DNA from: Syntrophopropionicum sp964397525
Lineage (GTDB): Bacteria; Bacillota; Desulfotomaculia; Desulfotomaculales; Pelotomaculaceae
Length of the DNA stretch: 15,286 nucleotides
Direction: 5' to 3'
Assembly: GCA_964397525.1 (NCBI GenBank)
Contig: CAYNIY010000033.1
Location: 1-15,286 of the forward strand
In this document: positions 1 to 6,842 of the stretch, in pieces
Numbering within the stretch: position 1 is the stretch's first letter
Layout: each line of letters opens with the position of its first letter
Position numbers and translations under genes: made by a program
Notes under the pieces: model-generated
What the model saw: only the letters and a program-made list of their open reading frames with translations
What the model was told of the DNA's origin: nothing
The model's database searches: none

Positions 1-62
1 CCCCGGAGTTCTGCGATGCCGATTTTCCCGATGCCGGTCTGGTAGAAAAAAACACTGTGCAC
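1..62 (-). CDS. ogt: Methylated-DNA--protein-cysteine methyltransferase, N-terminal 20 codons (partial)
   Basis: Reading leftward from a GTG at 62, the strand encodes MHSVFFYQTGIGKIGIAELR and runs off the window edge. The 'Y-x-T/S-x-IGKIGIAE' pattern is typical of the N-terminus of Ogt/MGMT proteins, which transfer the alkyl group from O6-alkylguanine to an active-site cysteine. That catalytic PCHRV region would lie outside the window. A strong ribosome binding site (GGAGGGGG, complement of 72-79) sits about 9 bases before the GTG, which supports this start. The gene lies about 70 bases downstream of the HerA-type ATPase gene on the same strand, so the two could be co-transcribed. The family call rests on 20 residues only and is tentative. 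Confidence 0.5.
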   Translation of the reverse strand, partial: MHSVFFYQTGIGKIGIAELR

Positions 63-91
63 AGATTAAAACCCCCTCCGTGCTGCTTATA

Positions 92-125
92 ATTGTGTGA
101 AAACGGCCACGAGAACCGTCCCCTT
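92..125 (-). repeat. REP-like GGGGACGGTTCTC element
   Basis: On the minus strand this reads CCAAGGGGACGGTTCTCG...CCGTTTTC, lying between the ATPase stop and the ogt start. The GGGGACGGTTC core is a common intergenic repeat in Firmicutes (recalled, not searched), and the ACGG...CCGT arms give a weak hairpin. Confidence 0.4.
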
Positions 126-134
126 GGCTTGTTT

Positions 135-1601
135 TTATTTGCGCAGCAGGGAGCCGAGGATGCCTCTTACCAGATCCCGGGCGATCTGGCGGCCGGCGCT
201 GCTGGCAGCTGTTTTGGACAATTTTTCGATCATCGTGTCAGGTCTTCGGCCCGGTTTGCCCGGACGTTTCTGCTCATCTCTTTCTTCGCGATCGGCGCGG
301 GCTTCTGCTTCTTCCTTATCCCGGAGCGCTCTGGCCTGCAAATGTTCATATGCTGATTCCCGGTCGACGGTTGCTTCGTAGCGGCCCTTCATTTCAGAGC
401 GCGATATTATCTCATTTCTCCGTGCCGGCGGGACCGGGCCGATTTTACTGCGCGGGGGCAGGATAAAGGCTTTTTCCACGATGGACGGGCGACCTTTTTC
501 ATCTAAAAATGAGACCAGGGCTTCACCGACGCCCAGCTCGGTGATTACCTGCTCGACTGTATATTTGGGATTCTGGCGGAAGGTCTCGGCGGCAGCCTTG
601 ATCGCTTTCTGGTCCTTGGGCGTATATGCCCGCAAGGCGTGCTGCACCCGGTTGCCCAGCTGGCCCAGGACGCTGTCCGGGATGTCCACCGGGTTTTGGG
701 TGATGAAATAGACGCCGACACCCTTGGAGCGGATCAGCCGGACTACCTGCTCGACCCGTTCCAGCATGACCTTTGGCGCATCGTTGAACAGCAGGTGGGC
801 CTCGTCGAAGAAGAATACCAATTTCGGTTTATCCAGATCGCCGACTTCCGGCAGCTCTTCGAACAGTTCTGAGAGGAGCCACAGCAGGAAGGTTGAGTAG
901 AGAGCCGGTGACTGGAACAGCTTGTCGCAGGCCAGGATGTTTATATAACCCAGGCCGTTCTCGTCGGTTTTCATGTAGTCTTTAATGTCCAGGGCTGGTT
1001 CGCCGAAAAACCGGTCCCCGCCCTGCTCCTCGATGACCAGCAGGGCGCGCTGGATGGCGCCGACTGACTGCTTTGATATTGTACCGTACTCGACCGTGTA
1101 TTTCGCGGCGTTCTCAGCAGCATAAACCAACAGCGATTTCAGGTCTTTCAGGTCCAGCAGCAGCAAGCCCTGGTCATCGGCAATGCGGAAAACCAGGTTG
1201 AGCACGCCGCTCTGAATCTCGTTGAGGTTAAGCAGCCGGGATAGAAGGAGCGGTCCCATTTCTGAGACGGTAGTGCGTACCGGACAGCCCTGCTCTCCGA
1301 AGACATCCCAGAACTGTATGGAGAAAGGCCGGTAGCTGAAATCCTTGATATCCAGCTGTTTGACCCGTTCTTCGATTTTCACGTTTCCGCCGCCCGGCTC
1401 GCAGAGACCGGAAAGGTCTCCCTTGATGTCGGAAAGGAAAACAGGGGTGCCGATTAAGCTGAAAGACTCTGCCATACCCTGGAGGGTAACGGTCTTGCCG
1501 GTGCCGGTGGCGCCGGTGATCAGCCCGTGGCGGTTGGCCATTTTGGGCAGCAGGTAGAGGTCGTTTTCTCCCTTGGCGATCAGCAATTTGTCATCAGGCA
1601 T
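135..1601 (-). CDS. HerA-type helicase/ATPase, DUF853 (YjgR) family
   Basis: A 488-residue cytoplasmic P-loop ATPase of the HerA/FtsK superfamily, close in length to E. coli YjgR (about 500). Walker A is GATGTGKT at residues 30-37 and the Walker B DEAH is at 266-269 after a hydrophobic strand. The segment with 'FITQNPVDIPDSVLGQLGNRVQHALRAYTPKDQ' character is the usual sensor/arginine-finger region of this family, abbreviated here as FITQNP and NRVQHALRAYTP. The C-terminal ~75 residues are highly charged (Glu/Arg/Lys) and then helical. The start is placed at ATG 1601 rather than the in-frame ATG at 1616, because GAGGAG (complement of 1609-1614) lies 7 bases before 1601 and overlaps the upstream ATG. 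The physiological role of DUF853 proteins is poorly defined; DNA translocation is inferred from HerA. Confidence 0.9.
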   Translation of the reverse strand: MPDDKLLIAKGENDLYLLPKMANRHGLITGATGTGKTVTLQGMAESFSLIGTPVFLSDIKGDLSGLCEPGGGNVKIEERVKQLDIKDFSYRPFSIQFWDVFGEQGCPVRTTVSEMGPLLLSRLLNLNEIQSGVLNLVFRIADDQGLLLLDLKDLKSLLVYAAENAAKYTVEYGTISKQSVGAIQRALLVIEEQGGDRFFGEPALDIKDYMKTDENGLGYINILACDKLFQSPALYSTFLLWLLSELFEELPEVGDLDKPKLVFFFDEAHLLFNDAPKVMLERVEQVVRLIRSKGVGVYFITQNPVDIPDSVLGQLGNRVQHALRAYTPKDQKAIKAAAETFRQNPKYTVEQVITELGVGEALVSFLDEKGRPSIVEKAFILPPRSKIGPVPPARRNEIISRSEMKGRYEATVDRESAYEHLQARALRDKEEAEARADREERDEQKRPGKPGRRPDTMIEKLSKTAASSAGRQIARDLVRGILGSLLRK

Positions 1602-1628
1602 GAAATCACTCCTCATTCATATTAATTC

Positions 1629-1637
1629 ATTATAACA
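1629..1637 (-). promoter_or_regulatory. Extended -10 promoter for the HerA-type ATPase gene
   Basis: On the minus strand TGT-TATAAT (TATAAT is the complement of 1629-1634) forms an extended -10 element about 28 bases before the start at 1601. No convincing -35 hexamer is visible at the usual distance, which is common for extended -10 promoters. The 148-base divergent region 1617-1764 is very AT-rich. Confidence 0.45.
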
Positions 1638-1702
1638 TAAGCTATACACGCAAATATTTATTAATATTTCATAATAAATTAAGTTAAATTTAATAATATT
1701 CA

Positions 1703-1708
1703 TATAAT
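1703..1708 (+). promoter_or_regulatory. Possible -10 box for the DUF937 gene
   Basis: TATAAT at 1703-1708 lies about 57 bases upstream of the DUF937 start. The best -35 candidate (TTAAGT at 1679-1684, 18-base spacer) is weak. The surrounding sequence is so AT-rich that chance matches are likely. Confidence 0.3.
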
Positions 1709-1764
1709 ATTATCTGTGGATGTGTAGTTTATATGAAGTATAGTGATAATAAGGAGGGTGAATT

Positions 1765-2352
1765 ATGAATATTCAAGACCTGATTATGAAGCAACTGGCT
1801 AACCCGGAAGTCCTGGAGCAACTGGGAAAGACAGTGGGGGCAAAGCCTGAGCAGGTCCAGAAGGCGGCCCAGCTGGGACTGCCGACATTACTGGAAGCGC
1901 TTAACCGGAATGCGGGGACACCGCAAGGGGCCCAGGCTCTGGCCGGGGCTCTCGAGCAGCACCAGGATGCGAAAGTAGATGACCTGTCGGGTTTTCTGCA
2001 GAATGTGGACTTGCAGGACGGAGCGAAAATTCTTCAACATGTGCTGTCCGGCAACAGCGGCCGGGTGCAGAACAACCTGGCCAGGCAGACCGGGCTTGAG
2101 GGCAGCCAGGTATCCGGGCTGCTGCAGCAGTTTGCCCCGCTTTTATTGGGCATGCTGGGGAACAAAAAGAAAGAACAAAATTTAGATGCTGCTGGTGTAG
2201 CCGGGTTGACGTCGCAGCTGACAAACACGCTGGGCGGCTCCGGAGGCGGCGGGTTGATGGGTTTGGCCTCACAGTTCCTGGATGCGGATAAAGACGGGGA
2301 CATCGTGGATGACCTGGGCAAGCTGCTGGGCGGTTTCATGGGCAAAAAATAA
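1765..2352 (+). CDS. DUF937 domain protein
   Basis: A 195-residue protein with an excellent ribosome binding site (AAGGAGGGTG, 1751-1760) 4-5 bases before ATG 1765. The sequence is Gln/Leu/Gly-rich. It has two repeated motifs of the form 'LARQTGL...V..LLQQFAPLLLGMLG' (residues ~103-133) and an earlier related N-terminal copy ('VGAKPEQVQKAAQLGLPTLL', ~24-43). The C-terminal end has a Gly stretch, then DADKDGDIVDDL near residues 173-184, which resembles a calcium-binding EF-hand-type loop and is typical of DUF937 (YidB-like) proteins, followed by LGKLLGGF. There is no signal peptide or membrane segment. The function of the family is not established to my knowledge. The gene is first in a small rightward group with the membrane protein at 2454. 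Confidence 0.8.
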   Translation: MNIQDLIMKQLANPEVLEQLGKTVGAKPEQVQKAAQLGLPTLLEALNRNAGTPQGAQALAGALEQHQDAKVDDLSGFLQNVDLQDGAKILQHVLSGNSGRVQNNLARQTGLEGSQVSGLLQQFAPLLLGMLGNKKKEQNLDAAGVAGLTSQLTNTLGGSGGGGLMGLASQFLDADKDGDIVDDLGKLLGGFMGKK

Positions 2353-2362
2353 CAACGATTTT

Positions 2363-2399
2363 TGCTGCCGCCTTCCCATAAAACGGAGGTGCGGCAGCA
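2363..2399. other. Strong inverted repeat after the DUF937 gene
   Basis: TGCTGCCGC (2363-2371) pairs perfectly with GCGGCAGCA (2391-2399), and the inner CTTCC/GGAGG continues the stem past a single bulged base. It lies 10 bases after the DUF937 stop. It lacks a downstream T-tract on either strand, so it is not a classical Rho-independent terminator. An mRNA-stabilising or processing hairpin between the two genes is possible. Confidence 0.5.
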
Positions 2400-2453
2400 T
2401 AGCTGTGGACGGCAAGGTTCTGACACAGTGACGTATGGGGGCGGGAAGACAGC

Positions 2454-2918
2454 ATGCTCAAGAATCTTTACGTTAAAAACTTTCTATATGCCCTGGCGGT
2501 TGTTTTTTTTGGCTTTAATTTGCTGGTTCTCGCTTTTGTTTTTAATTGGTTTACAACAGCATTTATCGGATTGTTTTTTCCGCCCGGCTTCCCCGCAGCC
2601 AATCCGTGGTTTGCGCAGCTGGCGCTGGTTATATATCTGATCATCATTGTTTATATTTCCTGGTTAATATTCAGATCGAAACTCGAAGAAATTTTTAAGG
2701 GCATCTATTCTACTGTGCCGTCGGCAGTGGTCTTTGCTGTTACCTGGCTGCTTCTCAAGCCCTGGCCGGTGCTGGCATACAGCACCTGCGCCATAATCTT
2801 TTTAACCATAATATATTACCTTTACCGGACCAGGAAATCATGGCGTTATTACTACCCGGTTATCCTGGTGGCTGCTGTGCTGCTTGTGATGAATATATTG
2901 GGCATAGAGATATTGTAG
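2454..2918 (+). CDS. Small integral membrane protein of unknown function
   Basis: I do not recognise a family for this 154-residue protein. It shows about five hydrophobic segments: residues ~10-45 (long, Phe/Leu/Val-rich, possibly two spans broken by a PPGFP turn after it), ~54-72, ~86-101, ~106-122 and ~132-150. Short basic loops (FRSK, YRTRKSWR) suggest cytoplasmic connections. There is no signal peptidase site and there are no conserved Cys pairs or charged residues in membrane spans that would mark a transporter. The only ribosome-binding candidate is a weak GGGGGCGGG about 8 bases upstream of ATG 2454. It sits 101 bases after the DUF937 gene and may share its transcript. Confidence 0.65.
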   Translation: MLKNLYVKNFLYALAVVFFGFNLLVLAFVFNWFTTAFIGLFFPPGFPAANPWFAQLALVIYLIIIVYISWLIFRSKLEEIFKGIYSTVPSAVVFAVTWLLLKPWPVLAYSTCAIIFLTIIYYLYRTRKSWRYYYPVILVAAVLLVMNILGIEIL

Positions 2919-2967
2919 GTTTCCGGTATGCAAAAAAACCAGGTTGCCTTTTGGCAAGAGAACAACA

Positions 2968-3002
2968 AGGGACGGTGCGTTTGCACCGCCCCTAATTATT
3001 TT
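2968..3002 (+). terminator. Probable terminator of the membrane-protein gene (GGGACGGTGC hairpin)
   Basis: Arms 2968-2978 and 2983-2993 pair over 11 positions with one A-C mismatch around a GTTT loop, followed by AATTATTTT (2994-3002). The stem contains GGGACGGTGC, the core of a repeat type that recurs in this window (see 92-125). It may therefore be a dispersed palindrome acting as a terminator. Confidence 0.6.
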
Positions 3003-3031
3003 GCATCACTATTATCATTCTGGGCCACTTA

Positions 3032-3058
3032 TGTCATTCTGAGCAGAGCGAAGAATCT
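3032..3058 (+). repeat. 27-bp dispersed repeat, copy 1
   Basis: Begins TGTCATTCTGAGC and ends GCGAAGAATCT. It matches the consensus shared by the copies at 3261-3283, 3291-3317 and 3327-3353. This sequence type is widespread in intergenic regions of many bacteria (recalled knowledge, not searched). Confidence 0.75.
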
Positions 3059-3260
3059 TATTTTATCCCATAGCGCTTAAAAATTTCTTAAAAAATAACG
3101 TTTTTCGGATATTAGATTGTATAATTAAGCAACCAATTAAATGTAGCAACCTCTGAAAAATATTTTCACTGTCATTGCTATGAATCAAATTTGCAGCAAG
3201 ACACGGCAAATTATGTATGGTTTACATGATTCGTTTATTGTGGTGCATTTACGCGTGTAA

Positions 3261-3283
3261 ATTCTGAACGTAGTGGAGAATCT
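3261..3283 (+). repeat. 27-bp dispersed repeat, copy 2 (5' end missing)
   Basis: Starts ATTCTGAACG and ends GGAGAATCT. It lacks the leading TGTC. It is followed after 7 bases by an inverted copy, so the pair can form a long imperfect stem-loop. Confidence 0.65.
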
Positions 3284-3290
3284 TGTTGAC

Positions 3291-3317
3291 AGATCCTTCG
3301 CTGCGCCCAGGATGACA
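3291..3317 (-). repeat. 27-bp dispersed repeat, copy 3 (inverted)
   Basis: The reverse complement begins TGTCATCCTGGGCG and ends GCGAAGGATCT, which matches the same consensus in opposite orientation. Confidence 0.7.
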
Positions 3318-3326
3318 TGAAGACAG

Positions 3327-3353
3327 TGTCATTCTGAACGCAGTGAAGAATCT
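3327..3353 (+). repeat. 27-bp dispersed repeat, copy 4
   Basis: Begins TGTCATTCTGAACG and ends AGTGAAGAATCT. It is a full-length copy, 65 bases upstream of the GNAT gene's first start-site copy. Confidence 0.75.
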
Positions 3354-3407
3354 GGTTCATTATTCGCGCGGGTGTAATGAGGAACAGTTATAAATAATGC
3401 CAGTAAG

Positions 3408-3462
3408 GGAGCAGTGCCATGGATATTAAGTTCGAGCCGATGACGGAAGAGCACAGCATGGA
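3408..3462 (+). other. Left copy of a 55-base contig-end overlap (duplicate 5' end of the GNAT gene)
   Basis: These 55 bases are identical to 3563-3617. They contain the GNAT ribosome binding site and the first 14 codons (ATG at 3419). Together with the exactly 100 N in between, this marks an unjoined assembly overlap rather than a biological duplication. The upstream promoter region of the GNAT gene is the sequence left of this copy. Confidence 0.9.
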
Positions 3463-3562
3463 NNNNNNNNNNNNNNNNNNNNNNNNNNNNNNNNNNNNNN
3501 NNNNNNNNNNNNNNNNNNNNNNNNNNNNNNNNNNNNNNNNNNNNNNNNNNNNNNNNNNNNNN
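3463..3562. other. Assembly gap of 100 N
   Basis: Exactly 100 undetermined bases, the usual placeholder length for a scaffold gap of unknown size. The flanks overlap by 55 identical bases, so the true gap size is probably negative (-55). Confidence 0.95.
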
Positions 3563-3573
3563 GGAGCAGTGCC

Positions 3574-4068
3574 ATGGATATTAAGTTCGAGCCGATGACG
3601 GAAGAGCACAGCATGGAAGTTATGGACATCTTTAATTACTACGTGGAAAACAGTTTCGCCGCCTACCTGGAGCAAAAGCTGCCTAACGATTTTTTTGACA
3701 GGTTGATGGGGATGGCCGGCGGCTACCCGTCTTATGCCATCAAAAACATTGATGGCAGGGTAATCGGATTTTGCTTCCTGAGACCCTACCACCCTGTACC
3801 GGTGTTCAGAGAAACGGCGGAAATCAGCTATTTCCTGGATGTTAATGAAACGGGAAAAGGTATTGGCAAAGAAGCCCTGGCACTGCTGGAAAGGGAAGGC
3901 AGTAAAATGGGGATTAAACATATTCTGGCAAACATATCATCGCGTAATAAACAAAGCATTGGTTTCCATTTAAAAAACGGCTTTGCCGAGTGCGGCAGAT
4001 TCCATAATATCGGCCTCAAAAAAGGCGAGTACTTCGATGTGGTGTGGATGGAAAAAGAGATCAAATAA
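3574..4068 (+). CDS. GNAT-family N-acetyltransferase, phosphinothricin-acetyltransferase-like
   Basis: A 164-residue acetyl-CoA-dependent N-acetyltransferase. The acetyl-CoA pyrophosphate loop is visible as TGKGIGKEAL at residues 93-102. The SSRNKQSIGFHLKNGF stretch (122-137), then 'G.F..IGLKKGEYFDVVWME' at the C-terminus, follows the pattern of Pat/Bar/YncA-type enzymes. Those acetylate small amines such as phosphinothricin or methionine sulfone. The N-terminal IFNYYVENSFAAY (19-31) also fits that branch. The substrate cannot be read from sequence. A GGGAG ribosome binding site is seen complete only in the left contig copy (3407-3411). If the gap is collapsed, ATG 3574 and ATG 3419 are the same codon. 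The cupin gene follows 19 bases later, so the two form a likely operon. Confidence 0.9.
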   Translation: MDIKFEPMTEEHSMEVMDIFNYYVENSFAAYLEQKLPNDFFDRLMGMAGGYPSYAIKNIDGRVIGFCFLRPYHPVPVFRETAEISYFLDVNETGKGIGKEALALLEREGSKMGIKHILANISSRNKQSIGFHLKNGFAECGRFHNIGLKKGEYFDVVWMEKEIK

Positions 4069-4087
4069 CTTTTTTGGAGGGATTGTT

Positions 4088-4435
4088 ATGTTTGTAGACC
4101 AGGTTCAAAATTTAGATGAAACCAAGGTGGCTGCTCCAGGTGCGGTAAACGCCTTTAGAAAATCCCTGATTGGGCCTAAGGAAGGCTGGGAAGGATGGGT
4201 GATGCGCCTTTTTACCCTGAAAGAAAAGGGGTGTTCACCCCGCCACGCCCATCCCTGGCCTCACATCAACTATATCCTGCGCGGCAGGGGCGTGCTCTCT
4301 GCCGGCGGGAAAGAGACCCTGCTGGAGGAGGGCTCCATAGCATATGTGCCGTCCGAAATTGAGCACCAATTTGTCAATACAGCTGATGAGGACTTTGCCT
4401 TCATCTGCATAGTGCCGCAGGAGGGTGACAAGTAA
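4088..4435 (+). CDS. Small single-domain cupin protein
   Basis: A 115-residue cupin barrel. The first cupin motif supplies metal-ligand candidates His53, His55 and possibly His59 (PRHAHPWPHINYILRGRG), and the second supplies His93 (YVPSEIEHQFVNT). A bound divalent metal is therefore likely. The reaction is unknown; such proteins can be isomerases, dioxygenases or sensors. The start is set at ATG 4088 because GGAGGG (4076-4081) is placed 6 bases upstream; the frame stays open further back to 3983 inside the GNAT gene. It is co-oriented with and 19 bases after the GNAT gene, and it ends in a terminator. Confidence 0.85.
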   Translation: MFVDQVQNLDETKVAAPGAVNAFRKSLIGPKEGWEGWVMRLFTLKEKGCSPRHAHPWPHINYILRGRGVLSAGGKETLLEEGSIAYVPSEIEHQFVNTADEDFAFICIVPQEGDK

Positions 4436-4466
4436 GGCTGTCAGAAATAATTTACATTATTTACAA

Positions 4467-4505
4467 CCTGGCTGTGCCTGATCACAGCCGGGTTTTTAAT
4501 TTTTT
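4467..4505 (+). terminator. Rho-independent terminator of the GNAT-cupin unit
   Basis: CCTGGCTGTG (4467-4476) pairs with CACAGCCGGG (4483-4492) over 10 positions, including one T-G wobble, around a 6-base loop. It is followed by TTTTTAATTTTTT. It lies about 30 bases past the cupin stop. Confidence 0.85.
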
Positions 4506-4523
4506 ATGTCTAAACATAGGAAA

Positions 4524-4553
4524 TTGTATGTATAAATGGTAGTATTATTATAA
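4524..4553 (+). promoter_or_regulatory. Possible promoter of the SLH protein gene
   Basis: TTGTAT (4524-4529), an 18-base spacer and TTATAA (4548-4553) lie between the upstream terminator and the start at 4595. Each hexamer is a partial match, so this is a candidate only. Confidence 0.35.
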
Positions 4554-4594
4554 ACAAAGCATGTATGCACATACTTTATAAGGAGGGATGATAC

Positions 4595-6814
4595 TTGTCC
4601 GTATTCAGAAACATGAGGTTGTTTCCTTTGATCCTGGTATTGGCGGTATTGATAACCTTTTCCGGCGGCATGGTCCCACAAGCGGAAGCCAGCAGTTTTT
4701 CAGACATAGCAGCGGCAGAGTGGGCCCACCAGTCCATTTCAGAAATGACGGCCAGCAAAGTACTGTATGGTTATCCGGAAGGTGATTTCAAGCCTTACAA
4801 CGATGTGACCAAGCTGGAAGCAGTGGCTATGCTGGTGCGGGTGCTCGGGTTGGAAGAACAGGCGCTGGCATTGGAAGAGGCCGGTGTGGACTATGCTATG
4901 CCTCAGGATCTATACTGGGGCAGTGGATATCTGATTAAGGCGGTCCAACTGGGCATGCTGGATGAGGACTACTTGTACCTGCTGCAGCCGAATGAACCGG
5001 CGACCAGGACGGAAGTGGCCATGCTGGTTTTCCATGCCCTCGGGTTCAGCCCGGACAGCGGTGCCCTGGAGTTTGATGACGCGGACCAGATACCGGAGGA
5101 TTACCGGGACGGGGTGGCCGCGGTGGTCAGAAAAAATTTAATCAAAGGTCTTCCGGGTAATGTTTTCAAGCCCAATGATAACATCAACCGGGCCCAGATG
5201 GCTGTACTGATGTCACGCATCGTGGCTTTTGAATTCGCCGATCCCACACCAGGCAGGCGGGCAGAAGGTATGATATCAGATATCAACCTGGACAGCGGGA
5301 TCATAACAATCAGTTCTGCCGGCAGCATTTTTTACACTGCCGACTGTGAGGTATTTCTAGGCGGGATCAACATTTCTCCGGATAAGCTCCAGGCCGGGGA
5401 CGAGGTTAAGGTGATCTGGGACGAGAACCAGCACATCGTATTTATCGATGCCCTGCGGCCGGGTGAAGAACTGAGCTATAGCGGTAAAGTAAGTTTTCTC
5501 CAGACAATCAACGATGAATACTGGCTGGGCATCATCCGTGACGATGGACAGGAGTTTACCCGCCTTGTGGCAGAGGACGTTACAGTGAGTAATGCAGGCC
5601 GCCAGTTAAATATTACGACGCTAAACGTGGGTGACAATATAGAAATCCTGGTTTCAGACAATAAAATTATTGAAATCAAGTATATCGGGATTTCCGGCAA
5701 TCTTGAAGGAGAGATCAAATCCCTGGATACCATCGGGGTCTTCAGCATCACCATTCGCGACGATGGCGGAAATATTATAGATTACGCGGTGAGCGAATAT
5801 GTGAAAGTGGAGCGCAAAGGTGACCGCATCGATTTTGACGACCTGGACGTGGGAGATCAGGTCAAGCTGGAGCTGAACAGCACCGGCTGGGTTGAACAGA
5901 TTGAGGTCCTTGGTACGGATCAACTGGAAGGTGAAATCAGGGATCTGGATATCGTTGGGAACTATGGTATCACTATAAGAGACGATGATGGTGATAACAC
6001 GGAATATGATGTGAGCGATGATGTGAACGTGAGGCGCGACGGTGACCGCATCGATTTTGAAGACCTGGATGAAGGTGATCGGGTCAGGCTGGAGCTGGAC
6101 AACAACGATGTTGTTGAGTATATTGCAGTAATAGATACTGACCTGGTGGAAGGCGATATCATGGACCTGGATACCATCGGGGACCTGGGTATTTCCATTC
6201 GCGACGATGACGGTGAGATCACTGAATATGAAGTACTCAGCAGTGTGGATGTGGAGCGTGACGACGACAGCATCGACTTTGATGAACTGGCGCTTGGTGA
6301 GACGGTCAGCCTGGAGCTGGACAGCAGGGATCGCGTTGAATCCATCGAAGTGGCAGCTGCCGATTACAATGTTATTGAAGGAACAGTTAGTGAACTGGTG
6401 AACGACGCCTCACCGCTGATCAGGATAATGAGGAGCACAGGCACCAGCGTGCAGTATTACGTGGACAGCGATGCCGATTTTTATATAGGCGACGAGAGCA
6501 TTACCCTGGACGATATCATCATCGGCTCCGAAGTCAGGGTGCGGGTGGCTGAAGACAATGAGGTCGACAGGATTGAAGTCACCAATGATAAGGACATCAC
6601 CTTTGAGGGCACCGTAGTCTATGTGAATATAAGTTATGAGAGGATCAGGATAGAACAGGTAAGCGGCAATATTTTCACATACTACTTCACTGGCGATCCG
6701 GAGCTGGAATATGAGAATGGCGAGAGCATCAACCTCGAAGACATAGATGAGGATGCAGAGGTCCAAATCGAGCTGACGGACGGCGAGGTCAGCAGGTTGA
6801 TAGTGTTGGAATAA
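4595..6814 (+). CDS. S-layer homology (SLH) surface protein with seven tandem ~74-residue acidic domains
   Basis: An exported 739-residue cell-wall protein. TTG 4595 is the start because AGGAGGG (4581-4587) is 7 bases before it. Residues 1-32 form a signal peptide (basic FRNMR, hydrophobic core, AEA cleavage site before Ser33). Three SLH domains follow at about 35-80, 98-153 and 158-216, each with the FxD...AIxxLxxxGxxxGYPxGxFxPxxxxTR-type pattern. They anchor the protein to pyruvylated secondary wall polymer. From ~223 to the end are seven repeats beginning near residues 223, 295, 370, 444, 518, 594 and 670. Each has the form EGxIxxLD...ITIRDDxG...VxVxRxGxxIxFxDLxxGDxVxLELxxxxxVExIxV. Repeats 3-5 are spaced exactly 222 bases apart. 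The repeats resemble the small beta-barrel repeats (DUF5666-like) found in other SLH proteins, but that match was not tested. They are very Asp/Glu-rich. larE follows 28 bases later without an obvious terminator. Confidence 0.9.
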   Translation: MSVFRNMRLFPLILVLAVLITFSGGMVPQAEASSFSDIAAAEWAHQSISEMTASKVLYGYPEGDFKPYNDVTKLEAVAMLVRVLGLEEQALALEEAGVDYAMPQDLYWGSGYLIKAVQLGMLDEDYLYLLQPNEPATRTEVAMLVFHALGFSPDSGALEFDDADQIPEDYRDGVAAVVRKNLIKGLPGNVFKPNDNINRAQMAVLMSRIVAFEFADPTPGRRAEGMISDINLDSGIITISSAGSIFYTADCEVFLGGINISPDKLQAGDEVKVIWDENQHIVFIDALRPGEELSYSGKVSFLQTINDEYWLGIIRDDGQEFTRLVAEDVTVSNAGRQLNITTLNVGDNIEILVSDNKIIEIKYIGISGNLEGEIKSLDTIGVFSITIRDDGGNIIDYAVSEYVKVERKGDRIDFDDLDVGDQVKLELNSTGWVEQIEVLGTDQLEGEIRDLDIVGNYGITIRDDDGDNTEYDVSDDVNVRRDGDRIDFEDLDEGDRVRLELDNNDVVEYIAVIDTDLVEGDIMDLDTIGDLGISIRDDDGEITEYEVLSSVDVERDDDSIDFDELALGETVSLELDSRDRVESIEVAAADYNVIEGTVSELVNDASPLIRIMRSTGTSVQYYVDSDADFYIGDESITLDDIIIGSEVRVRVAEDNEVDRIEVTNDKDITFEGTVVYVNISYERIRIEQVSGNIFTYYFTGDPELEYENGESINLEDIDEDAEVQIELTDGEVSRLIVLE
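5702..6370 (+). repeat. Three near-identical 222-bp tandem repeats inside the SLH gene
   Basis: Units start at 5702, 5924 and 6146. Phrases such as CTGGATACCATCGGGG and ATTCGCGACGATG recur between units 1 and 3, and GGTGACCGCATCGATTTTGA between units 1 and 2 (at 5820 and 6042). DNA-level similarity implies recent duplication. Diverged protein-level units flank them on both sides (two before, two after). Confidence 0.8.
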
Positions 6815-6842
6815 TTTTATCCCTGAAGGGGAATGGTACCGT

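Larger units (their letters stand above)
2919..3418. other. Gene-free region carrying dispersed repeats
   Basis: I see no credible coding sequence in these ~500 bases. The stretch holds a terminator-like hairpin at its left end, four copies of a 27-bp repeat (3032-3353), a short partial copy near 3012-3022 and otherwise AT-rich sequence. The left contig end of the assembly gap lies just beyond it. Confidence 0.7.

Noticed and set aside
3388..3921. Minus-strand open frame spanning the N gap
   Set aside because: It exists only because N codons are read through. It is the shadow of the GNAT gene.
5962..6345. Ser-rich minus-strand frame in the SLH gene
   Set aside because: It is the complement of repeated Asp/Glu codons and is explained by the tandem repeats.
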